A stretch of 52,524 nucleotides of DNA. Origin: Mycolicibacterium canariasense. Its GTDB lineage: Bacteria > Actinomycetota > Actinomycetes > Mycobacteriales > Mycobacteriaceae. Positions 43,652 to 52,447 of the stretch are shown in pieces. The position numbers and the translations under genes are program-made. Each line of letters opens with the position of its first letter. Within the stretch, counting starts at the first letter, position 1. The stretch spans positions 1 through 52,524 of the forward strand of contig NZ_LQOL01000103.1 of the NCBI RefSeq assembly GCF_002101555.1. The letters run 5' to 3'. The notes under the pieces are model-generated. The model had not been told where the DNA came from and did no database searches. It saw only the letters and a program-made list of their open reading frames with translations.

Positions 43652-45002
43652 TTAAGCCCCGAACAGAAGGAACAAGCCTGCGAAGGTGTATCCGACCATG
43701 GTGAGCATCATGGCGAGCTGGCCGGTCAGTTGATGACCGACTGGTATGACGCGTAAAGCCTTGTCATGTGCGGCGATCACCGCGAGCATGTGTCCGATCA
43801 CCACGCAGGCGACCTTGATGGTCCACAGCAGGGTCGGATTCATCGAGAGAACATACTGGACGTCTCCCGGGTCTAGCCCGAGGAGCTGCCAACCATGGCC
43901 GAAGGGGTCCGCCAGGCGCACGATCGTTTCCTGGCCGCGCTCGATGAGGTAGGACAGGTAGTGGGCGAAGATGTAGCCCACGACGATGGGAATTAGGCTA
44001 TGCGCGAGCAGCCCCGGCAGCTCGCGCCGTTGTTCACGCCCCACCCCGCCCGTCGCGCGCGCCGCAGCCGAAAACGTCACGCCGACAACGAGTATGAACA
44101 GGAGCAGGCCGAGGGTCCTCAGCGTCGTAGCGCCTGCTTCTGGGCCGAGGAATGGAACGGCGCTGTCGGCATAGCGATCGAGGAAAACGTTGAAGGCCGC
44201 GGATTGCCCGAAGCTGTCGAATGCGGTCGATCCGAGCAGCACTGCCCATCACCGCAACGGTGCCCGGACGTACCGGCATCGTGGGCAGATGGTCCAGCGG
44301 GTTCCCGACGACAATGCGTCCGGTGGCCCGGTTGCGCCGAAACGGGGCGAGCCGCGACACTGTCACGCTGTAGACCTCGAACGGGTCGGCGCGAGCGAAC
44401 CATGTCGATCCGAATAGCGCCGCACCGACGATCATCGCGACGGCGTACAGCAACAACCAGATTTTGATGGCGGTGAGCGAGCCCGGGTCTGCACTTGCCA
44501 ACTCCAACCATACGAACGCAAACAGTCCGACCACTGCAGGCCAGTATCCCCAGCTCGGCCGATGCTGCACCGGCCCTTGCGCAACGGCCTTATCAGTCCG
44601 CCCGATATGCCAGAGCCGCCACAATGTGCGCGCCGGTGAGATGACCCTCCAGAAGGGTCCGAGCACCACCGATACCGCAACCAACCCGACCCACAGCAGG
44701 ACATAGAACACGCCTGGCAAAGCGTTATCGCTGTCCCGTGGTCCCCAGATCGCAGCGACAACCATCCAGACTGTGAAACGGAAGGCAGCCGTGGCGGCTG
44801 CCCATCGGGTAACCGGGGAGTCCACTGCCGCAGTCGCCCAAGCCGGTAGCTCGCGACCCGGCTTACCCGCGTCGAATCGCGGGGTCCGCCAGGCAACGGC
44901 CACCACCGCGAATGTCGCAGCTATCGCCCATGCCGCCCCAATCAGCGCGTACGGCAAGGGCACCGGGAGATCGGTGGACCCACCTACCCCGTGAGCCAGC
45001 AA
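43652..45002 (-). pseudogene. frameshifted polytopic membrane protein
   Basis: Two overlapping frames make one protein of about 450 residues. The first (start at 45002, MLAHGVGGSTDLPVPLPYAL) runs to PVRPGTVAVMG. The second resumes with VLLGSTAFDSFGQSAAFN and ends GYTFAGLFLLFGA. One extra base at about 44243 explains the shift. Around ten membrane helices are present with conserved Trp/Arg loops. The family is a conserved actinobacterial membrane protein of unknown role. It may be a real mutation or an assembly error. Confidence 0.75.
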
Positions 45003-45097
45003 CGTCTCAGCAGTCTTCGAGCATCAAGGACGAACTTCGATGGTGACGACGGTGACATGTGCATCGTGCAATCGCGACGCGACCGGAACTCGTGAGG

Positions 45098-46357
45098 TCA
45101 GGTTGTTGAACTCGGCGCGACCATATGCGGCGGTGCAAGACGACCAGTGCGGTCCAGGTGGTACAGCGCAGCCGCTGACACCAGTCCGACCACCGCCAAC
45201 GCCACCCAGATCAGCTCCTCGGTTCCGGCATCGCGCGCGACTTGCATCAACGTTCCGGTAGCTAGGTTTCCCGCAAGGATACCGACGCCCACGATGGTGT
45301 TGTAAAAGCCATAGTGAGTGCCGACCAGGCGGTTACCCGACAACGAGACGACCGTATCCATCTCGAACGGGAACACCGCCGCGGAACCGACGGCCAGCAC
45401 CGCCGCGGCAACCAGGAGCGCGCCCCCGGCGGCGACCACACCGAAACGCTGTGTGTCCGGTATGACGATCAGCGGCACAAACGCGGCCGCAAGGACAACT
45501 AACCCCACCGACAGGGAGCGCCCCGGCGCCCACCGGGCGGCGAACCACCGGGTGATACGCAGCTGCCCAAGGACCGCCACCAACCCCGACACAACGAACA
45601 CCGCTGCCACGACCGTCGACTGTTGCTGCGGAGCAATGAGTCCCGCGTGCAGCGGCAGCGCCAGGTACACCTGAAACGACAGTACGTAGGAGCCGGTCAT
45701 CGCCAAGGCGAACAACAGAAATGAGCGGTTGGCGATCACCGTGCGCCAGTCGGCAAGCACCGAGGTCTTTTCAGTCGGCGCGTCCCCGCTGTGCTGAGGT
45801 AGCGCGAAGAGTTGCGCGACGGTGAGCACGGCGAAGACGACGGCTGCAGCCGCTGCGGTGACACGGAAGTCCAGCATCATCAATGCCAGCCCGACCAAGG
45901 GGCCTGCGAGGATGCCAGCTTGGTAGAAGACATTGAACAGCGCGAACGCCTCGACCCGTCGCGCACCTGAGTCCGCCGCGAGGTAGGCCCGCACAGCCGG
46001 ATTGAACAGTGCACCCGCGAATCCTGTAGCGGCCGAAGCGATCAGCACTGCGGGCAGAGAATCAGCGACGACCAGCAGTCCGAATCCCGCTGTACGCAGC
46101 ACACATCCCGCGACGATGAGCGGCTTGTAGCCAAGCCGATCGGCCAATGTGCCGCCCACGATGAACATCCCCTGCTGGGAGAAGTTGCGCACGCCCAGAA
46201 CCAGGCCCACCGCCCACGCTGCCAGCCCCAGAGGACCCGCCAGATACGTGGCCAGATACGGCATCAGCATGTAAAAACCCAGATTGATCCCGAACTGATT
46301 GACCATGAGCAGCCGACTCGGCCAACCAAAACTACGGAATTGCGAGACCAGACCCAT
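45098..46357 (-). CDS. major facilitator superfamily transporter (Rv0849-type)
   Basis: 419 residues with 12 membrane segments and the MFS loop signature GGTLADRLGYKPLIVAG. Its ATG overlaps the stop of the cysK2-like gene (TGATG). In M. tuberculosis the pair Rv0848-Rv0849 has the same order within the copper-responsive lpqS operon. Substrate unknown; efflux of a copper complex or a Cys-derived compound is conceivable. Confidence 0.9.
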   Translation of the reverse strand: MGLVSQFRSFGWPSRLLMVNQFGINLGFYMLMPYLATYLAGPLGLAAWAVGLVLGVRNFSQQGMFIVGGTLADRLGYKPLIVAGCVLRTAGFGLLVVADSLPAVLIASAATGFAGALFNPAVRAYLAADSGARRVEAFALFNVFYQAGILAGPLVGLALMMLDFRVTAAAAAVVFAVLTVAQLFALPQHSGDAPTEKTSVLADWRTVIANRSFLLFALAMTGSYVLSFQVYLALPLHAGLIAPQQQSTVVAAVFVVSGLVAVLGQLRITRWFAARWAPGRSLSVGLVVLAAAFVPLIVIPDTQRFGVVAAGGALLVAAAVLAVGSAAVFPFEMDTVVSLSGNRLVGTHYGFYNTIVGVGILAGNLATGTLMQVARDAGTEELIWVALAVVGLVSAAALYHLDRTGRLAPPHMVAPSSTT

Positions 46358-47469
46358 CAGCGGCCCGCCTTCGTGGGATCCACGACGTGCGCGCACCGGG
46401 TCCAGGACGTGACCGCTTGCGACATCGGGTCATCGATGGTGGCCGGCTCTGATGCCGGCGTGACATCGAGCAGCCCGTGTGTCCGGCAGTAATCATCGTT
46501 GTACACGGTGTCGAAATATCGCTGGGGACCGTCGGGGAAGACCGCGGCGATCGTCTGGCCGGCCGCTGCGGTGCGCGCGGCCCAGCCCGCGACCAGCGCG
46601 ACCGCTCCGACACTCCATCCGCCACTGGCATAGTAGGTGGAGGCCAACGTGCGGCATGCCCAGACGGCTTCCTGCGGAGCCACCCAGTGCACTTCATCGA
46701 AGGCGCGGTAATCGACGTTTCCGGGATAGATGCTCGAACCCAGTCCGCGCATCAGCCGGGTGCTGGCCGTTTGACCAAAAATGGTGGAGCCCACGGTATC
46801 GACGCCGATCAGTTTCATCCCTGGATTGAACTCCCGCAAGACGCGTGCGACGCCTGCCGAATGACCTCCGGTCCCCACCGAGCACACCAGTACGTCTACC
46901 GGCCCCAATTGCTGGTGCAGCTCGAGGGCCAATCCGCGGTAGGCCTCGACGTTGTGCGGATTGTTGTACTGATCTGGATGCCAGGCGTGTGGATCGGATT
47001 GCACGATCTCGGCCACGCGATCCTTACGGGCTTGCTGCCAGCCGCCGTGCGGATGGGGTTCGGTGACGAGCTCGACTTGTGCGCCGAACGCGGCAAGCAT
47101 GTTCTGAATGATCGGTTCCAAGCCAGGGTCGGTGACAAGGGTCACCGGGTGACCATAGACCGTGCCGGCCAGAGCCAGTCCCAGACCCAGGGTGCCGCTG
47201 GTTGATTCGACGATGCGGGCACCTGGGACGAGGGCGCCGCAAGCGCGAGCGCGGGCCACCATGTGCAGCGCTGGACGGTCCTTCATCCCCCCGGGGTTGA
47301 ATCCTTCGAGCTTCGCCCAAAAGCCCTGGCCGGCATTGCTGAACGGCTCAGTGATTCGCAGGACCGGCGTTTGACCCACCATGGTGGCCGGTCGTTCGTA
47401 TCGGCCGAGGTGGGGCAGCTCGGGCAAGTGGGCATTAGGGGCAGCGTGAATGGACAGGACATGATTCAT
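46357..47469 (-). CDS. cysK2: CysK2-like PLP-dependent cysteine synthase
   Basis: 370 residues of the cysteine synthase/cystathionine beta-synthase fold. The PLP lysine lies in FNPGGMKDRPALHM, the substrate loop reads ESTSGTLGLGLALAG, and the phosphate loop CSVGTGGHSAG. The longer C-terminus fits CysK2 (Rv0848), which uses O-phosphoserine to make S-sulfocysteine or cysteine. Between lpqS and the MFS gene it forms the conserved copper-induced operon, perhaps to supply thiols. Confidence 0.9.
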   Translation of the reverse strand: MNHVLSIHAAPNAHLPELPHLGRYERPATMVGQTPVLRITEPFSNAGQGFWAKLEGFNPGGMKDRPALHMVARARACGALVPGARIVESTSGTLGLGLALAGTVYGHPVTLVTDPGLEPIIQNMLAAFGAQVELVTEPHPHGGWQQARKDRVAEIVQSDPHAWHPDQYNNPHNVEAYRGLALELHQQLGPVDVLVCSVGTGGHSAGVARVLREFNPGMKLIGVDTVGSTIFGQTASTRLMRGLGSSIYPGNVDYRAFDEVHWVAPQEAVWACRTLASTYYASGGWSVGAVALVAGWAARTAAAGQTIAAVFPDGPQRYFDTVYNDDYCRTHGLLDVTPASEPATIDDPMSQAVTSWTRCAHVVDPTKAGR

Positions 47470-47576
47470 CGTGTGATGTCGCTTCTGTGACGCCGCGACG
47501 GGGCGCGGCAACTGATGACGGGCAGCGGTCACCGACTGCGCCCCGAAAGGAGGGGACGCAGCCTGGCGCTGGCCGA

Positions 47577-48008
47577 TCAGCGTCGCGCGATGCAGAGCCG
47601 GGCAAGTACTTCGCGCCCGGACAGTGTGTGCGGTCGAATCCGGGGCGGGCCGCGCGGGGCCGCCACAACTCGGTTCCGCCACAACAGCGGAACACCCCCG
47701 AGGAACGCCAGAATGGCGACGATCAGCAGCGAAACTGTCCCGCGGGGAAGGACCGCCTCGGCAAAGGTGTCCGGCGAGAGCGGGGTCTCGCCACGAGAAA
47801 CATGAGGGTGCTCGATCGCCACGAGCACTGAGGCATCGGCAGCATGGGCAATCAGTGCGTGGGGGCTGTGGGCCTGCGGCGCTGACTGTCTGCTCACTAG
47901 CGCCGACTCCGCGCCGACTATCACAACCCAGAACGCGATCATGGCGACCGCGAATGCCCGTCGTCGCCGCACCGAAGTCGTATCGAGGTTGCTCACAATG
48001 TTGCCCAC
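47577..48008 (-). CDS. lpqS: LpqS-like small exported protein
   Basis: 143 residues with an N-terminal hydrophobic segment (AFAVAMIAFWVVIVGAESALV), His residues in the middle (HSPHALIAHAADAS, EHPHVSRG), a second helix, and the C-terminal signature RGPPRI ... GREVLARLCIARR, which matches the end of LpqS. It lacks a clear lipobox. It lies 107 bp before cysK2, as in M. tuberculosis. No CsoR/RicR-type palindrome is seen upstream. Confidence 0.7.
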   Translation of the reverse strand: MGNIVSNLDTTSVRRRRAFAVAMIAFWVVIVGAESALVSRQSAPQAHSPHALIAHAADASVLVAIEHPHVSRGETPLSPDTFAEAVLPRGTVSLLIVAILAFLGGVPLLWRNRVVAAPRGPPRIRPHTLSGREVLARLCIARR

Positions 48009-48443
48009 TGTAGCAGCGCATCCGCTGGAGCCAGCGTGGCTCTACAGTCGACATCGGGTTGTGACCTGCCCGCGACATCGACTCGAGCCAGCGGGAACGC
48101 CATAGATCACACTGATCCTGTTCCTCGAAACCACTGCCGGTCAGTGCCTTTCATCGAAATCGCAGCGCGTCACACACGCTACGCCACACTGAGACACCCA
48201 GGTCACCTACGGTTCCGCTCCGGAGATGCGCCGTTGAGACTCGTGCAGCCTGCGCAGAAGTAGAGTTTGCTGAGACTGATGATTGGTGCGACGAAGCCCG
48301 GCCGTCGGCCCCGCTTCCGCCATATATTCAGGCTCTCGAAGCCACACTCAGGATTCGGTATGTCTGGGTGAAGATCCGCTCAAGATTGGCCGCATGTTTG
48401 ATCACGTGGGCCCGAACGCGCTGCGAGGGGCAACCTGAGAACC
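48009..48443. other. gap upstream of lpqS
   Basis: About 430 bases. The minus-strand lpqS promoter should be here but I see no TACCC/GGGTA palindrome, 18-bp box or TRAAG repeat. No supportable gene. Confidence 0.4.
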
Positions 48444-48835
48444 ATGGAACAAGCATCGCGTGCGTCATCGGCGTCGACCAAGGGGCTATCCGGGCGCGTC
48501 GTTGGTGGCGAGCTACGATTGGCGAAAATGGTAGCCAGCTACCTGGAACGCGAGCAGTTCGAGGCCATAGTTGCTGACAACACGATCGACCCGGTCCTGT
48601 GCTTGTGAAGTTTCTGTGTGTGTGGCGGAGAATCTTTGAACGGTCCTACCGAGCCGAGGTGGCCCGCGATAAGGGCACGCGCGGAAGCCGGCCTGGAACT
48701 GGCCATCGCCAAAGGTCTTGTTGAAGCGACACGGCGGGACCATCGCCGCTTCCAGCGGCGGGTGAGGCGCCGGAACCACCTTCACCGTGGAATTACCAGC
48801 AGAACAAGGCGACTTCGGATGACCGCCGACCACTA
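48444..48835 (+). pseudogene. remnant of a duplicated response regulator-kinase pair
   Basis: The first part encodes ASYLEREQFEAIVADN, matching ASYLVREQFDTRVAYDG of the regulator at 33.9 kb. After a deletion of most of both genes, 48638-48790 encodes ERSYRAEVARDKG and LELAIAKGLVEA, matching the ATP-binding end of the kinase at 34.6 kb, followed by TTFTVELP. It lies just before a convergent DUF305 gene, exactly as the intact pair does. This is a decayed segmental duplication. Confidence 0.75.
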
Positions 48836-48856
48836 GCGATGCATGGCTGAATTGCC

Positions 48857-49525
48857 CTATTTGTCCAGCAGTGCCCGCATCTCGTCGATCTCGGCCTGCT
48901 GAGATGTCACAATGCTTCGCGCCATGTCGATAGCTGCCGGGAACTGACCATTGTCAATCTCCTGCTGGGCCATGGTGATAGCACCCTCGTGGTGCTCGAT
49001 CATCTGTTCCAGGAACAGCCTGCCGGCTTCTGGGCCCGATGCGTTCTGCAGCGCAGCCATGTCAGCTTCGGACATCATGCCGTGGCCGCCATCGCCCATA
49101 CCGGGCATATCTCCCATGTCACCACCGGACATATCGTGACCAGGCATATCCGTGCTGGTCGTGGCAGGTGCAGACGAAATGCCCCATTGCTGCAACCAGC
49201 TTTGCATCTTTTCGATCTCGGGTGCCTGCGCAGCCTTGACGTCGGTGGCCACGGAAAGCACTGCAGGATCGACACCCTGCTTACCGAGAAGCATGTCACT
49301 CATCTCGATCGCCTGTTCATGATGCGGAATCATTCCCTGCGCGAAGGCCACGTCGGCGTCATTGTGCGTTGTGGCCGCGGCCGACGTGCTCACCGTGCTC
49401 GATACCGATGCCGGAGAGGTTAGTGAGGCAGCCTCATCGCTGGTGGCCCCACCCGAACAGGCACTCAGAACGAGGGCTGACGTCCCCAGCGCCACGAACC
49501 CATATCCATACTGTTTGCGCTGCAT
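48857..49525 (-). CDS. DUF305 lipoprotein (copy 2)
   Basis: 222 residues with a lipobox (LSAC), DUF305 motifs NDADVAFAQGMIPHHEQAIEM and MIEHHEGAITMAQQE, and a Met/His/Gly-rich loop (DMPGHDMSGGDMGDMPGMGD). It is a clear paralogue of the protein at 35.8 kb. ATG at 49525 with GAGGAAAGG upstream. A TRAAG-N6-TRAAG box lies about 112 bp upstream. Confidence 0.9.
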   Translation of the reverse strand: MQRKQYGYGFVALGTSALVLSACSGGATSDEAASLTSPASVSSTVSTSAAATTHNDADVAFAQGMIPHHEQAIEMSDMLLGKQGVDPAVLSVATDVKAAQAPEIEKMQSWLQQWGISSAPATTSTDMPGHDMSGGDMGDMPGMGDGGHGMMSEADMAALQNASGPEAGRLFLEQMIEHHEGAITMAQQEIDNGQFPAAIDMARSIVTSQQAEIDEMRALLDK

Positions 49526-49636
49526 CCGCACACCTTTCCTCGACTCAACTGACGAACATGCGCCAACAGGGCACCACCAGGAGGCGCCCGCCACTTCAGC
49601 GTCGGACTCGCGAGTATAGGTCTCTTCCACTTCCCA

Positions 49637-49652
49637 TAAAGATCTCATGAAG
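49637..49652 (-). promoter_or_regulatory. TRAAG-N6-TRAAG box 5, before DUF305 copy 2
   Basis: TAAAG (49637-49641), ATCTCA, TGAAG (49648-49652), with flanks nearly the same as box 1 at 18.1 kb. Its own kinase pair is destroyed, so a regulator in trans, probably the one at 33.9 kb, would have to act here. The rest of 49526-49944 holds no gene that I can support. Confidence 0.6.
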
Positions 49653-49944
49653 ACTGCGCAGTCGGTCGACTCGATCCTTGCGCACCGGTCTGAGACAGAC
49701 TTTGAGATCACACCGTGGCAAGGTGAGCGATGGCGCGAATTGTTTGCGCGGCAAAGTGCTCATGAGGCTTGCGTCGGCGGCTGAAGCCGCCGGCGGGACG
49801 AAACCGCTGGAACCTTTCGCCGCTGAACGACACGCTGCGTAGCCGCACGAGGCAACCCTTGGATCAGGGGTTCTCGAATTAGCGAGAACCGGGGACGTTC
49901 CTCGGTCGGCCTGCAATTGACCGCTGCGGCCGAGGCGGTGTCGG

Positions 49945-50352
49945 CTACCCCAGGGAGCCGATCAGTTCTCGGCATGCTTGTTCACATCTGCGGCAAGCAT
50001 CCGCGCAAACCCGACAGTGTTCGTGATGCCCGGCATGCTTTGTGCATTCGTCGCCACAGGCCTTGCACATGGCCGCACATGTCTCGAGCACGGAGCGAGT
50101 TATCTTCGCGTCATATCCGGTATGGCGCGACAGAACACGTGCAGTTACTTCGCATAGGTCCGCGCAATCGAGATTCGTCCGTACGCACCTGGTGAGGTCG
50201 GAAACCGAATCCTCGCTCAGGCACGAATCGGCGCACGCTGAACAGCTTTGAGAGCACGACTGGCATGCCTCGATACAAGCCACCAGACTCACCTCGTTTA
50301 TACCTCCCAGGTCTTTTGGGTAGGCGTCGAGCATTTGCGATACGGTACTCAT
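49945..50352 (-). CDS. Cys-rich four-helix copper-binding protein (Csp/DUF326-like)
   Basis: 135 residues with 18 Cys spaced as helix-facing CxxxC and CxxC pairs (CIEACQSCSQSCSACADSC, CAAMCKACGDEC, CRVCADACRRCEQAC), plus His clusters. This is the pattern of Csp copper-storage proteins, which fill a four-helix bundle with many Cu(I) ions. No signal peptide, so cytosolic Csp3-like storage is likely. The CTACGTAG core at 50471-50478 lies 118 bp upstream. Confidence 0.9.
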   Translation of the reverse strand: MSTVSQMLDAYPKDLGGINEVSLVACIEACQSCSQSCSACADSCLSEDSVSDLTRCVRTNLDCADLCEVTARVLSRHTGYDAKITRSVLETCAAMCKACGDECTKHAGHHEHCRVCADACRRCEQACRELIGSLG

Positions 50353-50470
50353 ATTCCCTTTCCTAAACTGTCTTCGCAATGGATCTGTAGGCGCGTGCCG
50401 GTCCCGCCTTCGCACGGATACCCCGCGCCTGAGTGGATGACACGCCGTTGGATCGAGAAATCTGTAGCAA

Positions 50471-50478
50471 CTACGTAG
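50471..50478 (-). promoter_or_regulatory. CTACGTAG core before the Csp-like gene
   Basis: A perfect 8-bp palindrome with extra GTAG and TAC words around it (GTAGC at 50464, GTAGC at 50481). It resembles the 18-bp boxes but with different spacing. Confidence 0.4.
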
Positions 50479-50506
50479 ATGTAGCCGCTCGAATTATGTT
50501 CTGCAG

Positions 50507-50536
50507 CAGGCGCAGGCGCAGGCGCAGGCGCAGGCG
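50507..50536. repeat. CAGGCG x5 tandem repeat
   Basis: Five perfect CAGGCG hexamers lie between the Csp-like gene promoter and a blaI remnant. No gene reads through it convincingly; a short frame would give alternating Gln-Ala. Likely a slippage-prone sequence. Confidence 0.8.
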
Positions 50537-50609
50537 CTGCCTTCGCTCCTCTACGAAACGCGCACCTGACGCCTCCATGAGGTGGCCAGCCATAGCGCAG
50601 TGGTCATGA

Positions 50610-50950
50610 TCATCAGCCTTTACGCAGCGCCGCCTTTACTTGAGCTGACTGCTCGGCATTCATCTGCTCGGCGGTGAACGCTGTGGTGGTACGCCTCCGG
50701 AATCGAACGCGGCCGTCATCAGACGCGCTGAACGCTGTTCGCGACTCATCGCCGCCCTGTGGAGATAGGCTGTGCCGCCCGCGCCGCCGCTTGCGATACA
50801 GGTTGTCCATGGTCGACTTGTCCATGGTCGACATCGCGGCGACGCAGGCGATCGGACAACTCCTCTAAGACGCCGCGAACCGTGATCAGCTCTTGGTGGT
50901 CCACACTTCAGTTCATGATCACCGCTTCGAGATCGCCGGATCTTCGCTGT
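50610..50950 (-). pseudogene. decayed blaI (copy 5)
   Basis: In shifting frames the minus strand gives GDLEAVIMN, then LITVRGVLEELSDRLRRRD, then MSTMDNLYRK and pieces of the C-terminus (TTTAFTAEQMNAEQSAQVK). These match BlaI in order (GELEATIMDRLW, TVREILDDL, MSTMDNLHGK). Several frameshifts and a stop make it inactive. No blaR1 partner remains. Confidence 0.65.
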
Positions 50951-51171
50951 TCCGTGCGCTGCAACCCCCGCCTGGATCTGACGAGGTGGCCGATTCCTGC
51001 AGCTTCCTAATGAAGCCGCCGCCAGGCGAGATGCGACCTACTGCAAGGCTTCTCCACCTCCGATGCCGACCCCGCATCGGTAAGCCTGGTCGAGGTGTTA
51101 TTGCATCGTGATTGTGACAGACGTTTCTCCTGATGCGGCAGTGATGTACGTTCCAGCTACGCACTATTGCA

Positions 51172-51195
51172 CTACGTACTTATCGCAGTAGTAGG
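51172..51195 (+). promoter_or_regulatory. variant box K before the interrupted RipA-like gene
   Basis: CTACGTAC, then CAGTAGTAGG at 51186-51195, giving TAC-GTACT-TAT-CGCA-GTAG, one base longer than the 18-bp consensus. It lies about 75 bp before the start codon, as at the paralogue at 8.8 kb. The upstream stretch 50951-51171 holds no gene that I can support. Confidence 0.45.
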
Positions 51196-51269
51196 ACATC
51201 GACCACAAGTGTCTCAGCGCGCCTGGCTTCATTTGTGGCCGACGTCAGTCATCCCACTCAGGAGAATCG

Positions 51270-52447
51270 ATGCGGCACCTCACTTCATTTCTCACCGCTG
51301 GGCTGCTTGCTTCGATGCTGGTCGTTGGCTCTTCGGGCACCGCAGTGGCCGGGCACGAAAGTGGTGATGGCGACACGCTTGCGGTTCTGACCGCTGCCGT
51401 TGCCGAAGCCAACCAGCATGTTGCCGATATCGGCGCTGACATCCAACACCAGCAGGAGAGCGTCAATCGGGCCCTGGTCGAGGTTGCCAGTGCCCGCGAG
51501 GCGCTCTCCGGGGCGCACCGCAGAACCGCCGAAAGCGAGAAGGCACTCGCCGACAGCCAGACCAACATCGACGCTGCCCAACAGCGATTCGACGAGTTCG
51601 CCGCCTCCACCTATATGAGCGAGCCTTCCGGCGCACTGCCGCTGGCACGAAGCCCTGAAGACATCTTGTCGGCGGCCTCGACGCAGCAGATGTATCTCAT
51701 CGCTTTCAGCGGAGTGAAACACGACCTACGCCGCAGCCAGACCGAACGGGCCAACAGGCTCTCCGCCGTCAAGCAGGCCCAGCTGGATGCGGACGCCGCA
51801 GCGGCCAAGGCGCAACGCCGACAGGACGGCGCCGTCGCCGAACTGCTCGCCGTACAGCAGGTATTCACAAACCAACAGTCTGACCTCGCACGGCTGGCCG
51901 CCGAACGCGACGCCGCACAACGGCGACTCACTGCTGCCCGGCCGCTGCCCGGTGCCGCCCACACCCTCACTCCTGCGCCCTCTGGCGTCCCAGCGCTGCC
52001 CAGCGGGCAGTGGGACCGTCCCAGCCCGTCTCCGGCGGACCGCGCCGGCGCCGAACAATGGGATACCACGCTGCCGATGGCGCCCAGCGCGAACGTGACC
52101 GGCGACCCGATCGCCGTCATAAATGCCGTTCTCAAAATCATGGCGACCTCGGCCCAACTGACCGCCGACATGGGCCGCAACTTCCTCACCAACAATCTGG
52201 GCATTTTGTCTCCGGCGACCGCTGCCGCCGACCCCGGCATCACCAATGGACGCATTCCCCGCCTGTATGGCCGCCAGGCCTCCGAATTCGTGATCCGACG
52301 CGCCACGTCGCAACTCGGAGTTCCCTATTCGTGGGGTGGCGGCAACGCCAACGGACCCTCGCGGGGCATCGATCAGGGAGCCAACACCGTCGGCTTCGAC
52401 TGCTCAGGACTGATGCTGTACGCCTTCGCCGGCGTCGGCATCAAACT
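51270..52447 (+). pseudogene. RipA-like NlpC/P60 gene interrupted by an insertion sequence
   Basis: The signal peptide, long coiled coil (about 35-220), linker and the first half of the NlpC/P60 domain are intact, including Cys in FDCSGLML. Family similarity stops at FAGVGIKL. The next residues ALHR and a stop come from the inserted element, so the catalytic His half is missing. It is a close paralogue of the gene at 8.8 kb. AGGAGA lies before the ATG. The product could still be exported but should be inactive. Confidence 0.88.

Noticed and set aside
50507..50536. CAGGCG repeats as a CRISPR array or plasmid iterons
   Set aside because: The units are 6 bp with no spacers and only five copies; it is a simple microsatellite.
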